From an uncultured Microscilla sp. (GTDB lineage: Bacteria > Bacteroidota > Bacteroidia > Cytophagales > Microscillaceae), in the NCBI RefSeq assembly GCF_947493425.1, contig NZ_CANLRP010000057.1:1-44255 (forward strand): a stretch of DNA of 44,255 nucleotides, in the 5' to 3' direction. Position numbers and translations under genes: made by a program. How positions within the stretch are numbered: the first letter of the stretch is position 1; every line of letters starts with the position of its first letter. The notes beneath the pieces were generated by a model. It was not told where the DNA came from and ran no database searches. It was given only the letters and a program-made list of their open reading frames with translations. Below are positions 22,063-32,700 of the stretch, piece by piece.

Positions 22063-22341
22063 ATTGCTTTAGGAGCAGGAAGTCGCACACTTTCTAACAT
22101 CTAAGGACATAAGCTACACCGCGTTAAACTTGCGTTAGAGTGGACTTCGGAGTACCTCAGCAGGATTGAATATTTAAATAAACAGATGCGTGAGCCATCT
22201 GCGACAGGCTAAAGCTAATGGCTACAAGCTTTGTTAAGGAAACAGCATTGATATAACCACAAAGTAATAAAACTATCAAACCATTTTTTCCGCCTATTTT
22301 TATAAATTAGCCCCCTTTCTCAGGAATGAAAAAAACGATAT

Positions 22342-24045
22342 ATGAAACAGTTCACAAAGTTTTCATTGATTTATAGTGTTTGCTTGGGTTTGTTTTGGGG
22401 TATATTGCCTTCGTTGGCGCAAGCCCAAAGCGTGTATGCTCCCATTAACAACGACTACGCCCATCTCATTAAGCGGTATGAGATTAAAAATGGTAAATTT
22501 CTCAACAGTTTGCCTACCCAATTACAACCCTATTCACGCAAGGGCATTGCTCAACTTGCCGATAGTGTACAAAAAAACAGTACGAGGCTTTCGCCACAAG
22601 ATGAGTTTAACCTTGCTTATTTGCGTAATGATAACTGGGAGTGGAGCAAAACCGCAAACAATGATACAAAGCGTCCTTTTCTGAAGTATTTTTTGGAAAA
22701 AAAATCTGATTTTTACCACTACCAAAGCGATGACTTTGAAGTACACGTAAACCCCGTGATTGGGGTAGGAGGTGGGCTAGAGCGGGGCGACATTAGCCAA
22801 ACTCCCTACTTTAGCAGTAGAGGGGTAGAGCTACGGGGAATGATTAGTAAAAAAATAGGCTTTTATACCTTTTTTACTGATAATCAAGCGCTTTTTCCTA
22901 CCTATGTCACCAACGAAATTACGCGACTCAATGCAGTGCCCAACGAGGGGTTTTATAAAAGGCCGTTGAACGAAGACAAGGTCGATTTTTTGACCGCATG
23001 TGGGTATATTACCTTTGATGTAGTCAAGAACATCAGCTTGCAGTTTGGGCATGACAAAAACATTGTAGGGCACGGTTATCGGTCATTGGCATTGTCCGAC
23101 TACTCCAGCAATTATTTGTTTATGAAGCTCAATACCAACGTCTGGAAACTCAACTACCAAAATATTTTTGGGCAACTAACCGCCGAAGTGCTCAATGCCG
23201 ATGGCTTACGACCCAAAAAATACTTTGCTATGCACCACTTGAGCGTAAACATTACCAAAAACTTTAACATTGGCTTGTTCGAGACTGTCATGTTTGCCCG
23301 TAATGATACCACTAACTTGAATGGGGGCAGTGGCACTTTTGACTTTAACTACCTCAACCCCATCATTTTTTATCGCTCGGCAGAGCAACAGTTGGGTAGC
23401 CCCGATAATGCCATGTTGGGAATGGACTTTAAATGGAACTTTTTGAAGCGGTTCTCTTTGTATGGACAGTTGGTCATTGATGAATTTGTGATTTCTGAAG
23501 TACGCAATGGCAATGGTTGGTGGGGCAACAAGCAAGCCGGGCAGTTGGGTTTATTGTACATAGATGCCTTGGGGGTAAATAACCTCGATCTGCGAGGCGA
23601 AGTAAACATTGTGCGCCCGTATATGTATCGCCACAATTTTAAGTACCGAAATTTCACCAATTACAACCAAGCCTTGGCGCATCCTATAGGAGCCAACTTT
23701 TATGAATTTATTGGTATAGCCCGTTACCAACCTGTCAAACGCCTCCAACTGGCCGCCAAAGTGTTGTATACCCGCTATGGAGCAGATAGCACAGGTACCA
23801 ACTGGGGACGAGACATTTTTACGTCGCAAACTTTTCAGCAAGAGTATGGCAACCGAATTGCCCAAGGCATTGAAACTAACTTGGTATTTGCTGACTTTAA
23901 CGCCAGCTACCAGTTGCTTCATAATATGTTCATCGACTTGCAGGCTACCCTAAGGCAGCAAACCAGTGTTTTGGGCACCCAACGCAACCTGATGGGTACG
24001 GTACGTTTTCGTTGGAACATTGCCCGGCGTTTGTATGAGTTTTAA
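22342..24045 (+). CDS. Outer-membrane beta-barrel protein, Wzi/RemB-like
   Basis: 567 residues. The signal peptide (about 1-29) ends in A-Q-A-Q. The rest alternates polar and aromatic residues, with many short strands and turns, and ends in an aromatic residue (Y-E-F), typical of outer-membrane barrels. The N-terminal mature part (Y-A-P-I-N-N-D-Y-x-H-L-I-x-R-Y-E-I) and the barrel resemble capsule-assembly Wzi-like proteins of Bacteroidota, including some labelled as gliding-motility RemB relatives. A role in surface polysaccharide attachment or motility is possible, but only from this loose resemblance. No polysaccharide genes flank it. Confidence 0.6.
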   Translation: MKQFTKFSLIYSVCLGLFWGILPSLAQAQSVYAPINNDYAHLIKRYEIKNGKFLNSLPTQLQPYSRKGIAQLADSVQKNSTRLSPQDEFNLAYLRNDNWEWSKTANNDTKRPFLKYFLEKKSDFYHYQSDDFEVHVNPVIGVGGGLERGDISQTPYFSSRGVELRGMISKKIGFYTFFTDNQALFPTYVTNEITRLNAVPNEGFYKRPLNEDKVDFLTACGYITFDVVKNISLQFGHDKNIVGHGYRSLALSDYSSNYLFMKLNTNVWKLNYQNIFGQLTAEVLNADGLRPKKYFAMHHLSVNITKNFNIGLFETVMFARNDTTNLNGGSGTFDFNYLNPIIFYRSAEQQLGSPDNAMLGMDFKWNFLKRFSLYGQLVIDEFVISEVRNGNGWWGNKQAGQLGLLYIDALGVNNLDLRGEVNIVRPYMYRHNFKYRNFTNYNQALAHPIGANFYEFIGIARYQPVKRLQLAAKVLYTRYGADSTGTNWGRDIFTSQTFQQEYGNRIAQGIETNLVFADFNASYQLLHNMFIDLQATLRQQTSVLGTQRNLMGTVRFRWNIARRLYEF

Positions 24046-24063
24046 TTAACTCAGCGTAAAGTG

Positions 24064-24106
24064 ATGTTGTCAGAAATGAGCCACTTAAGCTTATTTTTGA
24101 CAACAT
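24064..24106 (+). terminator. Hairpin after the barrel protein gene
   Basis: Arms ATGTTGTCA (24064-24072) and TGACAACAT (24098-24106) form a perfect 9-bp stem 19 bp beyond the stop. T-rich sequence follows. Confidence 0.5.
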
Positions 24107-24109
24107 TTC

Positions 24110-24213
24110 TCAAAAAGTAGTAAAAGCAAACATGAGAATGTGGGCACTCCATACGCAACGCTTTTTCTCTGAGCTCTGGCAGATTGTTATGAATGGCAGA
24201 ATCTTTTCAACTG
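24110..24213 (-). pseudogene. C-terminal remnant of a second DUF4159 gene
   Basis: Read on the minus strand, this segment encodes A-I-H-N-N-L-P-E-L-R-E-K-A-L-R-M in one frame and then I-L-M-F-A-F-T-T-F-stop in another. The same order closes the intact DUF4159 protein at 27626-28294 (A-I-H-N-D-P-P-E-L-R-E-K-A-L-R-M-G-A-N-I-I-M-F-A-F-T-T-F). DNA identity is also plain (AAAAAGTAGTAAAAGCAAAC in both). It is a truncated, frameshifted copy of the 3' end, 3.5 kb from the parent gene. Confidence 0.8.
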
Positions 24214-24395
24214 TTGTCCACGCACATCTATAGACATTAGATAACTTCAGCTCAAAAAAACTTAAGCCAAGTAAAAATAATTAAACACGAACGCTTTAAA
24301 CCAGGTTCTAACATCTACTTTTTTCATTATACATACTTTTTTAAAAAAATGCCGTATAACAGGCAATACAATTATCAAAGTAAGAAAGATAAAAT

Positions 24396-25820
24396 ATGAA
24401 AAAGAGTAAGGCTGCTAGAGATCAGAGTAAAAATACCATGAATCGGCGCAAATTTTTAGGCACGGCAAGTTGTGCTGCTATAGGTACTACAACCTTCTTT
24501 TCCTCCCTTTTTAACTTAGGAATGACCAATGAAGCAGCGGCTCGCTCATTGGTGGCAAACAAAGATTACAAAGCACTGGTGTGTATACTGTTAGCCGGAG
24601 GCAATGACTCGTTTAATATGTTGATTCCTAACGACGTAGATACCTATGCCGAGTATGCCACTACCAGGGCTAACCTTGCCATTAAAAAAGACCGTATACT
24701 TGGGCTGCAACCCTTAGTAACCGGACAGCCTATGTTAGGGCTGCACCCGTCAATGCCCGAAGTCCAGGAGTTATTTAACAAAGGTGATATGGCTTTTTTG
24801 GCAAACGTAGGCACATTGGTACAGCCTACCACCAAAGCTCAATACATCAATCAATCAGTATCATTGCCTTTGGGATTGTTTTCGCACGCCGACCAAATAC
24901 AGCAATGGCAAACCTCTGTCCCTCAAAGCCGTGCTGCCTATGGTTGGGGAGGGCGTATGGCGGATATTTTGCAGAGTATGAACACCAACCAAAACATCTC
25001 TATGAATATATCTTTATCAGGACGCAATGTGTTTCAGTCTGGCAATAAGATAGCAGAGTACTCAATAGAGCCACGGGGATTGGGCAGTGTAGGTATTAGA
25101 GATTATGGCGGTGATGATATGTTGGATCAAATTCGTACTACTGCAGTAAAAAGTTTGATGGAGCAGCAGTATGCTGATGTTTTTACCAAGACTTACGCGG
25201 ATGTAGTGAGTGGTTCACAAGCCACTCATGAAATATTTAGCAAAGCCATTCAAAAAGTAAATGTCAAGACAGCGTTTTCTAAAAACGAAATTTCACAAAG
25301 TTTGCAAATGGTTGCCAAAACCATTGCAGCGCGTAAGTCGCTCAATGTAAATAGACAAACTTTCTTTATTACATTTGGTGGTTGGGATCACCACGATGGG
25401 GTATTGAAAAGCCAACGAAAAATGCTGGCGGTATTGAGCAAGGCGCTCAAAGAGTTTAACACAGCTATGCAGGAGCTACAAACCCATGACGAGGTGACTA
25501 CTTTTACTATTTCAGATTTTGGGCGTACGCTTACCTCTAATGGCAATGGTACCGACCACGCCTGGGGAGGCAATGTAATGATGATGGGTGGGAAGGTAAA
25601 AGGAGGCAAAGTGTATGGAAAGTATCCTTCGTTGGTGTTAAAGAGCAACCTGGACGTAGATAATGGAGTATTGTTGCCTACTACATCTACTGATGAATAT
25701 TTTGCAGAACTTGCTCGTTGGTTTGGGGTATCTAATACCGATTTAGTAGATATTTTTCCCAACCTGCCCCACTTTTATTCGCTCGGTAGTACGCCCCCCA
25801 TTGGTTTTATGGCAGATTAA
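24396..25820 (+). CDS. DUF1501 family protein with Tat signal
   Basis: 474 residues from the ATG at 24396. A second in-frame ATG at 24438 starts M-N-R-R-K-F-L-G, the twin-arginine motif, and could be the true start. The motif is followed by a hydrophobic stretch, so the protein is exported folded by the Tat route. DUF1501 belongs to the alkaline-phosphatase/sulfatase-like fold. Characteristic segments here are L-L-A-G-G-N-D-S-F-N-M-L near 70, a F-S-H-A-D-Q-I-Q-Q-W-Q motif near 165, and T-I-S-D-F-G-R-T-L-T-S-N-G-N-G-T-D-H-A-W-G-G near 375. Its enzymatic activity is unproven. It pairs with the DUF1800 gene 54 bp downstream, a conserved arrangement in Bacteroidota and Planctomycetota. Confidence 0.9.
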   Translation: MKKSKAARDQSKNTMNRRKFLGTASCAAIGTTTFFSSLFNLGMTNEAAARSLVANKDYKALVCILLAGGNDSFNMLIPNDVDTYAEYATTRANLAIKKDRILGLQPLVTGQPMLGLHPSMPEVQELFNKGDMAFLANVGTLVQPTTKAQYINQSVSLPLGLFSHADQIQQWQTSVPQSRAAYGWGGRMADILQSMNTNQNISMNISLSGRNVFQSGNKIAEYSIEPRGLGSVGIRDYGGDDMLDQIRTTAVKSLMEQQYADVFTKTYADVVSGSQATHEIFSKAIQKVNVKTAFSKNEISQSLQMVAKTIAARKSLNVNRQTFFITFGGWDHHDGVLKSQRKMLAVLSKALKEFNTAMQELQTHDEVTTFTISDFGRTLTSNGNGTDHAWGGNVMMMGGKVKGGKVYGKYPSLVLKSNLDVDNGVLLPTTSTDEYFAELARWFGVSNTDLVDIFPNLPHFYSLGSTPPIGFMAD

Positions 25821-25874
25821 ACACTTCTATTCAACCCAAACCTTTTTATTTTATTGATTAAATTATTTTGAAAA

Positions 25875-27506
25875 ATGCCTTTAGTTCAAAATCAAAAAGA
25901 TACCCTTTATCCTGCTGTACCCCTAAAAGATGCGTCAAGATTTTTGGCGCAAGCCACCCTTGGCTATCACTCAGAAAATATAAAAGAAGTAGCCCAACAA
26001 GGGTACAAAACCTGGTTAGACAAACAATTGGCTTTGCCCCGTAAAAGTGTACTTGAGGTAGGCGAGGAATTGAAAACCTATTTTTCAAAAAATGTAGATG
26101 ACCCACCAGGAGTATTTCGTTTTAGGGCGGCGTGGTGGAACCTGGTGTTGGGGCAACCCGACTTGGTGCGCCAAAGGGTCACCTATGCTTTGAGCCAGAT
26201 TTTTGTAGTGTCAGCGTTTGCCAACGATTTTTTTACGGATGAACCACTTGTTTCTAACGCTTATTATGAGCTATTGAGCAAGCATACGTATGGCAACTAC
26301 CGCGATCTGTTGGCAGCCGTGAGCCGTAGTACTTCTATGGGCATGTATTTAAGTCATTTGTATAATCCCAAAGGAGATAAAACCAAAAATATTCACCCAG
26401 ACGAAAACTATGCCCGTGAGGTAATGCAGCTCTTTTCTATTGGTTTGTATGAGCTCAACAATGATGGTACTCGAAAAAAAGATGCCAAAGGAGAGTTTAT
26501 ACCTACTTATGATAATGCGACCATTCGTGAGTTTGCCAAAATATTTACAGGTTTTGGTTGTGATTGTCCTACTGCCAAGTGGTTGTTTCCGGTAGACGAC
26601 TTCGAAGGAGAAGAACGACACAAAGCCCTGTTAAGCCCAATGAAAATGTATGATGAATGGCACGAGCCAGGCCCAAAAAAATTACTGAGGGGCAAGGTAA
26701 TACCTGCTGGACAAACTGGTATGAAAGATTTTAATGATGCCATTGATAACTTATTTTATCACCCCAATGTAGGCCCTTTTATTGGCAAAGCCCTTATACA
26801 GTTGCTCACCAGTGCCAACCCCAGCCCTGCCTATGTCAATAGAGTGGCAAACGCTTTTAATAACAATGGGCAAGGGGTAAGAGGAGATATGAAAGCAGTG
26901 ATTAGGGCAATACTGCTTGACCCTGAAATAAGAAAGACTGGAGCAGAAAACAATCCTAAAGGGGGCAAGTTGAGAGAACCTCTTTTGCGTTATACCGGGT
27001 TTTTAAAGGCGTTTAAAGCCGAAGCTTCACGCGGGGTATTTATCAATCACTTGGTACGCTGGGAAGAAAGCATAGGACAAGCTCCTTTGTATGCCCAAAG
27101 TGTGTTTAATTTCTATTTGCCTAATTACCAACCCAATGGGGCAATTGCCGATCAGCAATTGGTGGCTCCTGTGTTTCAAATTCATAATTCATCTACTTCT
27201 ATTGGGTACATCAATGAGGTAAGCGACTGGTGTTTTGAAAATAGCCCTTTTGGCGATGATGAGGACGACAGGCAAGGGGTACAGCGTCGTGTAAAGATGA
27301 AGCTTGACTTTGAAGAAGAAAACGAACTATTGGATAAGCCTAGAGAGTTGATAACGCATTTGGATATCTTACTTGCTTGTGGGCAATTGTCGACTCAGGC
27401 AAAAAAGGTGATGACTACAGCAGTTGCCAAAACACCTAAAGATCAACGCTTAAATATGGCACTTTTTCTGGTAATGATTGCCCCAGAGTATGCCGTACTG
27501 AAGTAA
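25875..27506 (+). CDS. DUF1800 family protein
   Basis: 543 residues, the usual partner of DUF1501. Family landmarks are the R-F-L-A-Q-A-T-L-G near residue 20, V-R-Q-R-V-T-Y-A-L-S-Q-I-F-V-V-S near 100, N-P-x-G-D-K-T-K-N-I-H-P-D-E-N-Y-A-R-E-V-M-Q-L-F-S-I-G near 160-187 and a late S-V-F-N-F-Y-L-P-N-Y. The function is unknown, though co-occurrence suggests a joint secreted or periplasmic complex. Unlike its neighbour it has no visible signal peptide, so it may be exported as a complex with the Tat-targeted DUF1501 protein, or stay inside. It ends before a bidirectional terminator. Confidence 0.9.
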   Translation: MPLVQNQKDTLYPAVPLKDASRFLAQATLGYHSENIKEVAQQGYKTWLDKQLALPRKSVLEVGEELKTYFSKNVDDPPGVFRFRAAWWNLVLGQPDLVRQRVTYALSQIFVVSAFANDFFTDEPLVSNAYYELLSKHTYGNYRDLLAAVSRSTSMGMYLSHLYNPKGDKTKNIHPDENYAREVMQLFSIGLYELNNDGTRKKDAKGEFIPTYDNATIREFAKIFTGFGCDCPTAKWLFPVDDFEGEERHKALLSPMKMYDEWHEPGPKKLLRGKVIPAGQTGMKDFNDAIDNLFYHPNVGPFIGKALIQLLTSANPSPAYVNRVANAFNNNGQGVRGDMKAVIRAILLDPEIRKTGAENNPKGGKLREPLLRYTGFLKAFKAEASRGVFINHLVRWEESIGQAPLYAQSVFNFYLPNYQPNGAIADQQLVAPVFQIHNSSTSIGYINEVSDWCFENSPFGDDEDDRQGVQRRVKMKLDFEEENELLDKPRELITHLDILLACGQLSTQAKKVMTTAVAKTPKDQRLNMALFLVMIAPEYAVLK

Positions 27507-27521
27507 AGCGTATAAAAAAAG

Positions 27522-27553
27522 CCGCCTGTAGCGACAAGAATTGTTACAGGCGG
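27522..27553. terminator. Bidirectional terminator
   Basis: Perfect 9-bp stem CCGCCTGTA/TACAGGCGG flanked by A runs on both sides, between the convergent DUF1800 and DUF4159 genes. Confidence 0.75.
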
Positions 27554-27625
27554 TAAAAAACATGAGCCAACATAAGTAAGAACTTGTGAGGCATGGACTG
27601 TGCCTTATCGCTTACTGTTGTTTGT

Positions 27626-28294
27626 TTAAAAAGTAGTAAAAGCAAACATAATAATATTGGCGCCCATGCGCAGTGCCTTTTCTCTTAACTCTGGTGGGTC
27701 GTTATGAATGGCAGTATCTTCCCAGCCATCTCCCAGGTCACATTCATAAGTATAAAAACATACCAAACGTCCTTCGTAAATAATACCAAAACCTTGAGCA
27801 GGCTTGCCATCATGTTTATGAATTTTGGGCAAACCATTCGGAAACTTATATTTTTGATTATAAATAGGATGGTTAAAGGGCAACTCTACAAAATCGAGTT
27901 CAGGGAATACTTTCTTCATTTCTGAGCGGACAAATTTATCCAAACCGTAGTTGTCGTCTATGTGCAAAAAGCCCCCCGAAATCAGGTATTTTCGCAGGTT
28001 TTCTGCTTCCGAACTGCTAAACAGCACATTGCCGTGCCCCGTCATGTGTACCAAAGGATAAGCAAATAATTCGGGGCTACCTACTTCCACTACATCATCT
28101 TCGTAATGAATGTTCATTTGAAGGTTTCGGTTGCAATACTTGATAAGGTTAGGCAAGGCGGTTTTGTTTGAATACCAGTCGCCGCCTCCATTGTATTTTA
28201 GTTTGGCTATTTTATACGTGGCTTTTTGTGCCTTTACCAGACCCACGCTCAGGTATAAGCTCAGGCAGAGCAATACAATTTTTTTTGTGTTCAT
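27626..28294 (-). CDS. DUF4159 domain protein, secreted
   Basis: 222 residues. A signal peptide (about 1-22, ending V-K-A-Q) precedes one DUF4159 domain with L-K-Y-N-G-G-G-D-W-Y near 33-42, Y-P-L-V-H-M-T-G-H-G near 78-88, Y-L-I-S-G-G-F-L-H-I-D-D-N-Y-G near 103-117 and P-E-L-R-E-K-A-L-R-M-G-A near the C-terminus. The fold is related to glutamine-amidotransferase-like domains, and its biochemical role is unknown. It lies 77 bp downstream of rsmE on the same strand, a neighbour relation common in Bacteroidota, and may share its transcript. A broken copy of its 3' end lies at 24110-24213. Confidence 0.88.
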   Translation of the reverse strand: MNTKKIVLLCLSLYLSVGLVKAQKATYKIAKLKYNGGGDWYSNKTALPNLIKYCNRNLQMNIHYEDDVVEVGSPELFAYPLVHMTGHGNVLFSSSEAENLRKYLISGGFLHIDDNYGLDKFVRSEMKKVFPELDFVELPFNHPIYNQKYKFPNGLPKIHKHDGKPAQGFGIIYEGRLVCFYTYECDLGDGWEDTAIHNDPPELREKALRMGANIIMFAFTTF

Positions 28295-28371
28295 ATGATT
28301 ATTTATATGGTTTGATTATTCAATTATCTAAACCAGCCTTTAGAAATAAAGATGTAAGTTTCTACTTAAAG

Positions 28372-29088
28372 CTATTCATTGACAATATTCAGCAAATGAC
28401 AAGCCGCTATGCCCGCAGTTTCGGTACGTAGCCGACTATTGCCCAAGCTCACCGCTTTAAACTCATTGTTGAGGGCAAGGGTTACTTCGCCAGGCGTAAA
28501 GTCTCCTTCTGGCCCAATCAAAATACAATATTTTTGGTGTTTTTGTGCTACATCCTTCAAAAAAACTCTTTCACCTTCGTTGAGGTGGGCTACATAGCGG
28601 GTTTCGCCTGGTGTTAGGTCAGCCATAAAATTTTTAAAATTCACCATTTCATTAATTTGAGGCATAAAAAATTTAAGTGATTGTTTCATAGCACTGAGGG
28701 CAATTTTTTGAATCCTGGGTAATTTTATCTGCTTACGTTCTGAGCGATCGCATTGCACAAAGCTTATTTGTTGGATGCCAAATTCTACCGACTTCTCTAC
28801 AAACCACTCTATCCGGTCAATGTTTTTGGTAGGGGCTATAGCCACATGAATGTGGTACAGCGGGGCAGGAGTTTGCTCTATAGTATGTACAATGTCGAGC
28901 ACACATTTTTTGTGGTGTGGTTCAGCAATTTTTGCCAAAAATAAATTTCCCTTGCCATCGGTTAGGTGTAGTTCATCGCTTTTTTTCATACGTAATACTT
29001 TCACGCAATGCCGTGATTCTTCTTCTGAAAGTGTGGCTTGTTGATGGGTGATTTGAGGACTATAAAAAAGTTGAGATAGTTTGAGCAT
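28372..29088 (-). CDS. rsmE: 16S rRNA (uracil-1498-N3)-methyltransferase RsmE
   Basis: 238 residues. An N-terminal PUA-like domain (about 1-70) carries H-C-x-K-V-L-R-M near 27-34. The SPOUT methyltransferase domain follows, with the knot motifs I-G-P-E-G-D-F-T-P-G-E near 189-199 and L-G-N-S-R-L-R-T-E-T-A-G-I-A-A near 214-228. The enzyme methylates N3 of U1498 in 16S rRNA using S-adenosylmethionine in the cytoplasm. Length and motifs are standard. It is first in a probable two-gene unit with DUF4159. Confidence 0.95.
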   Translation of the reverse strand: MLKLSQLFYSPQITHQQATLSEEESRHCVKVLRMKKSDELHLTDGKGNLFLAKIAEPHHKKCVLDIVHTIEQTPAPLYHIHVAIAPTKNIDRIEWFVEKSVEFGIQQISFVQCDRSERKQIKLPRIQKIALSAMKQSLKFFMPQINEMVNFKNFMADLTPGETRYVAHLNEGERVFLKDVAQKHQKYCILIGPEGDFTPGEVTLALNNEFKAVSLGNSRLRTETAGIAACHLLNIVNE

Positions 29089-29741
29089 AAAACAGATAAA
29101 ATAAATTCTAAATCAATTTTGCAATCTACAAAACAAAATCCTATTTCAAAGCAGGGCAAATTGATAAATCCTTACCTGTTTCAAATCGGCTTTTTGCAAG
29201 GTGAAAAAGCAACAATTAATATGTTAAAAAGTGGCATATATTAGAGTAATTATCTTAATTCGCGAAAAAAAATGGCTAAAATAATACCACAGACCAAATC
29301 ATAGTCAAGCCTACAAAAGGCAACAACATAATCTTTGGTATCAGTCGGACAGTGACCTGTTTCAATATTGTTTTTTTGCCAGAAGAATTGTATTCTACAA
29401 ATAAATAATTACAACCCAAACCGCAGTTAACATGAATATTGCTACATCCTTTGCAACTTTAATTATTCTTATCCAATTTTTTATTACACCTCGTCTTTAT
29501 CCTGCTTTTAAGGGATACATAGGCTTTTCATTTCTCTTTTGATTGTTTTATTATTCAAAAATACTGATTGTATAGACTCTTCTTTTATACAGTGGCTTGT
29601 TATGTCTTATAAGCTATTATTCAAACATTTAATTGTATTATACAAATGAATAATATGAATAATCAGTAAGTAGTAATGCCTGCAAAGAGGGTTTATCGAG
29701 AATTTACACATTATTGAGGTTATAATTTAAAATCACAACCA
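29089..29741. other. Divergent spacer, nothing recognised
   Basis: About 650 bp of very AT-rich DNA between the divergent rsmE and the large T9SS cargo gene. I find no RNA gene, no long repeat and no promoter that meets the consensus well. Confidence 0.5.
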
Positions 29742-32700
29742 ATGAAATTTACCGTAATCAACCAACCTGTAACTACTATTCTGAGCTGGCTACTGCTAGC
29801 ATTTTTGCCCATTGCTTCGGCGCATGCGGGTCGCCCATACGTGACATCTTTTAAGATTACTAATCTGGCTGGTAATCATACTTTTGGAGATTATACAAAC
29901 GATTTTTATGGGGTACCTATGAATGCCTTTAGCATAGAGATTGAGTTTGACGAAGACTTTAGGTCAGCGGTTACCACTGGGGCTATGATTACCTCGGTAG
30001 CCGACATAGTGGCAATGTTTGAGCTTTATCCTTATTATGATGGTACGCCCAACTCTTTGGTTGCAAGCAACATGGTTATGAGCAATGTAGATATTACACA
30101 TAGCGGAAAAAAAGTAACTGTTTTGTTAAAATTAAAGAATGGTTTAAGGTCCAATACTTGGTATAGACTTAAGCTAAAAACAGGAGGAGTACAAGGAAAA
30201 AACTCGATTACTGGAAATTGGAGTAGAGATTGTCATTCTGAAGAGCTTGACTTTAAAACTACTAAAGAAATTTCCATCACTACTGGTACTTCTGAGCTTT
30301 TATGCCCCAACGATAACGAAACTACTATTTCGCCTATCATTATTGCCGAACAAGACCAATACAGTTTTACCCCAGGCGAAAGCCATACACTTACGCTGGA
30401 AATGAGTGATCCCGATTTTGTCATTAGCAACCTTTCCTCTGGTGAAATCAAGGCTGAAATGTATGGTTTGGGGGCAACTCAAGGTTTACCGGTGAGCTTG
30501 GTGGGCAACGAAATAAACATTGATATAAGTGTTGATGGTTCGGCGCATACCAGTGGCTCACTTATAATTTCGGGCATTAGGGTGAAATACCAAGGAACTA
30601 CCAACAAGAGTGGTATATTAAGAGCAAAGCAAGAAACCGCATACTTTATCAGTGGCTTGTATATAGAAGGTAACCCTATGACACTGGCAAACCTTGAGGG
30701 TAGGGCAGTGATTTATGAAAATAGCTTTAACCTTGATACTGTAGACGTGGTGGGACCTCAGGCTATATGTGTGGGTTCTTTTGATTCACAAAACTATTTT
30801 GTGCCTCCAGTAAGTGGGGCTACACATTATATTTGGAGTGTACCTGCTATATTTAAAGATCCTGTGGGTAGTTTTTTGGTAAACTTGGGAGCAGGACGTT
30901 GGCAAACTCCTAACAATGCCATTAGCTTATTCTTAAAAGAAGGCACCGTTCTCGACTCTGGTATTATTTCGGTGCAGGCAATTAGGCAGTGCAAACAAGG
31001 CACCCCTTCCAAAGAGTTTACAATTACGATTAACCAACCCGATGCATTGGTGTTTGACAAACCCGTAGAACTATTAAGCAACGAGCACCCTCAAGTACTA
31101 TCGGTAGTGTCACCTGCCAATGGCGAAATACGTTTTTCAGGCAGTGGCATTGTCAAAAACACCTTTGTACCCAACTTGATCTTAGGGCCCTATCCACGGA
31201 CTGTTACAATAGATTATGTGTTTACCAGTGGTAGTACTGGTTGTGTAACCAAAGGACAGTTTGATATTAAGGTGTTAGATGGCAGGGTACCCAAAGACAT
31301 GAAAATGTGGGTGTCACGCGATTTGGACAGCCCTTTTGTATATTTTAAAACACATGTGCCAACCGCAACCCCTGCTTGGGGCTGGAAGTGGACATTTGAG
31401 AATCAACGAAGTAATGATATTAACCCAACGATGGCGCTTCAAAGTCCACAACCTCAAAATGTTTCTTATAACCTGGAAATTAAGGATGAAAAAAGCAGAG
31501 AGTATTCAATTAATAAGTCGTTTCAGGTAACTATAGATTTTAATGGGCAACAATTGGGGAAGCCTACCCAGTTTCTGAAATCGGTAGATTTAGGAGCAAG
31601 CAACGACAAAATTAACAGTCAAAAATGGGATTTTGGTGATGGTACTACCTCAACAGACAATAGCCCAGCGCACACCTACAGCCAAGCAGGTAGTTATGTG
31701 GTAAAGCTTACCATTGTGGCAGAAGATTTCATTACCTATGAATTGACCAAACGCATTGATATTTTTCCTATAGTTGAGGTAAAGAAGAACTTGTTATATT
31801 CAGAGCAATTTGGCAACCTTACACACTATTGGGCTACCAGCGGTAAGGTAGACTCGGCAGGTATATTGATTCAACGCTGTAGTTGGCAACTCAAGACTCC
31901 TGCTGGTTTTGGGCATATTTCTGCCGATAAGGGCAAAGCTTGGGTTACTGATAATCAAAATCTGCCTCATGCCACCAGCAACCAAGCCCGCTATTATGCC
32001 AGAGAACATTCGTATGTAGAAAGCCCTTCTTTTGACATTACTGACTTGCAACGCCCTACAGTATCGTTTGATTATTGGGTAGATACAGATGCTGGGTCTG
32101 ATGGTGTGGTGCTACTGTATACAGTTGACGATGGCAAAACCTGGTGGAGAGTAGGGCAGATAAACCAAGGCTTGCAATGGTACAACTCACGCCCTATACT
32201 GGGTAGCCCTGGTAAATATATGACCAACGACAATATAGACAATCAGGGCTGGTCGGGCAACCGCCAATACGAGCAAAAAGAAGGGTGGCAAACCGCAAGG
32301 TTTACCTTGGATGCAGCACTGGAAAAAATGCTGAAGTTGTCACGCAAAATTATTCGATTCAGAGTTGCTTTTGGTAGCAATGCTGATGATCCTCCCAATA
32401 AAAAGTTTGATGGCTTTGCCTTTGATAACTTCCAGATCAACAATCGAAACCGACTGGTGTTGATGGAGTATTTTACCAATCAGGGAGCGGCGGGAGCAGC
32501 AGGCAAAGACCAGCAGGCACATAACTTTGTAGTGACCAAAAACGAAATGATTAATTTGCACTACCATGTGGGGTTTCCGGGGCCTGACGAGGCCAACCAG
32601 CTCAACCACAAAGACCCTAGTGGACGATCTTTTCATTATGGTATTCGTCAGGCACCTCAAGTAGTAATAGATGGCAGTACGCTCGAATCTAAAAGTCTTG

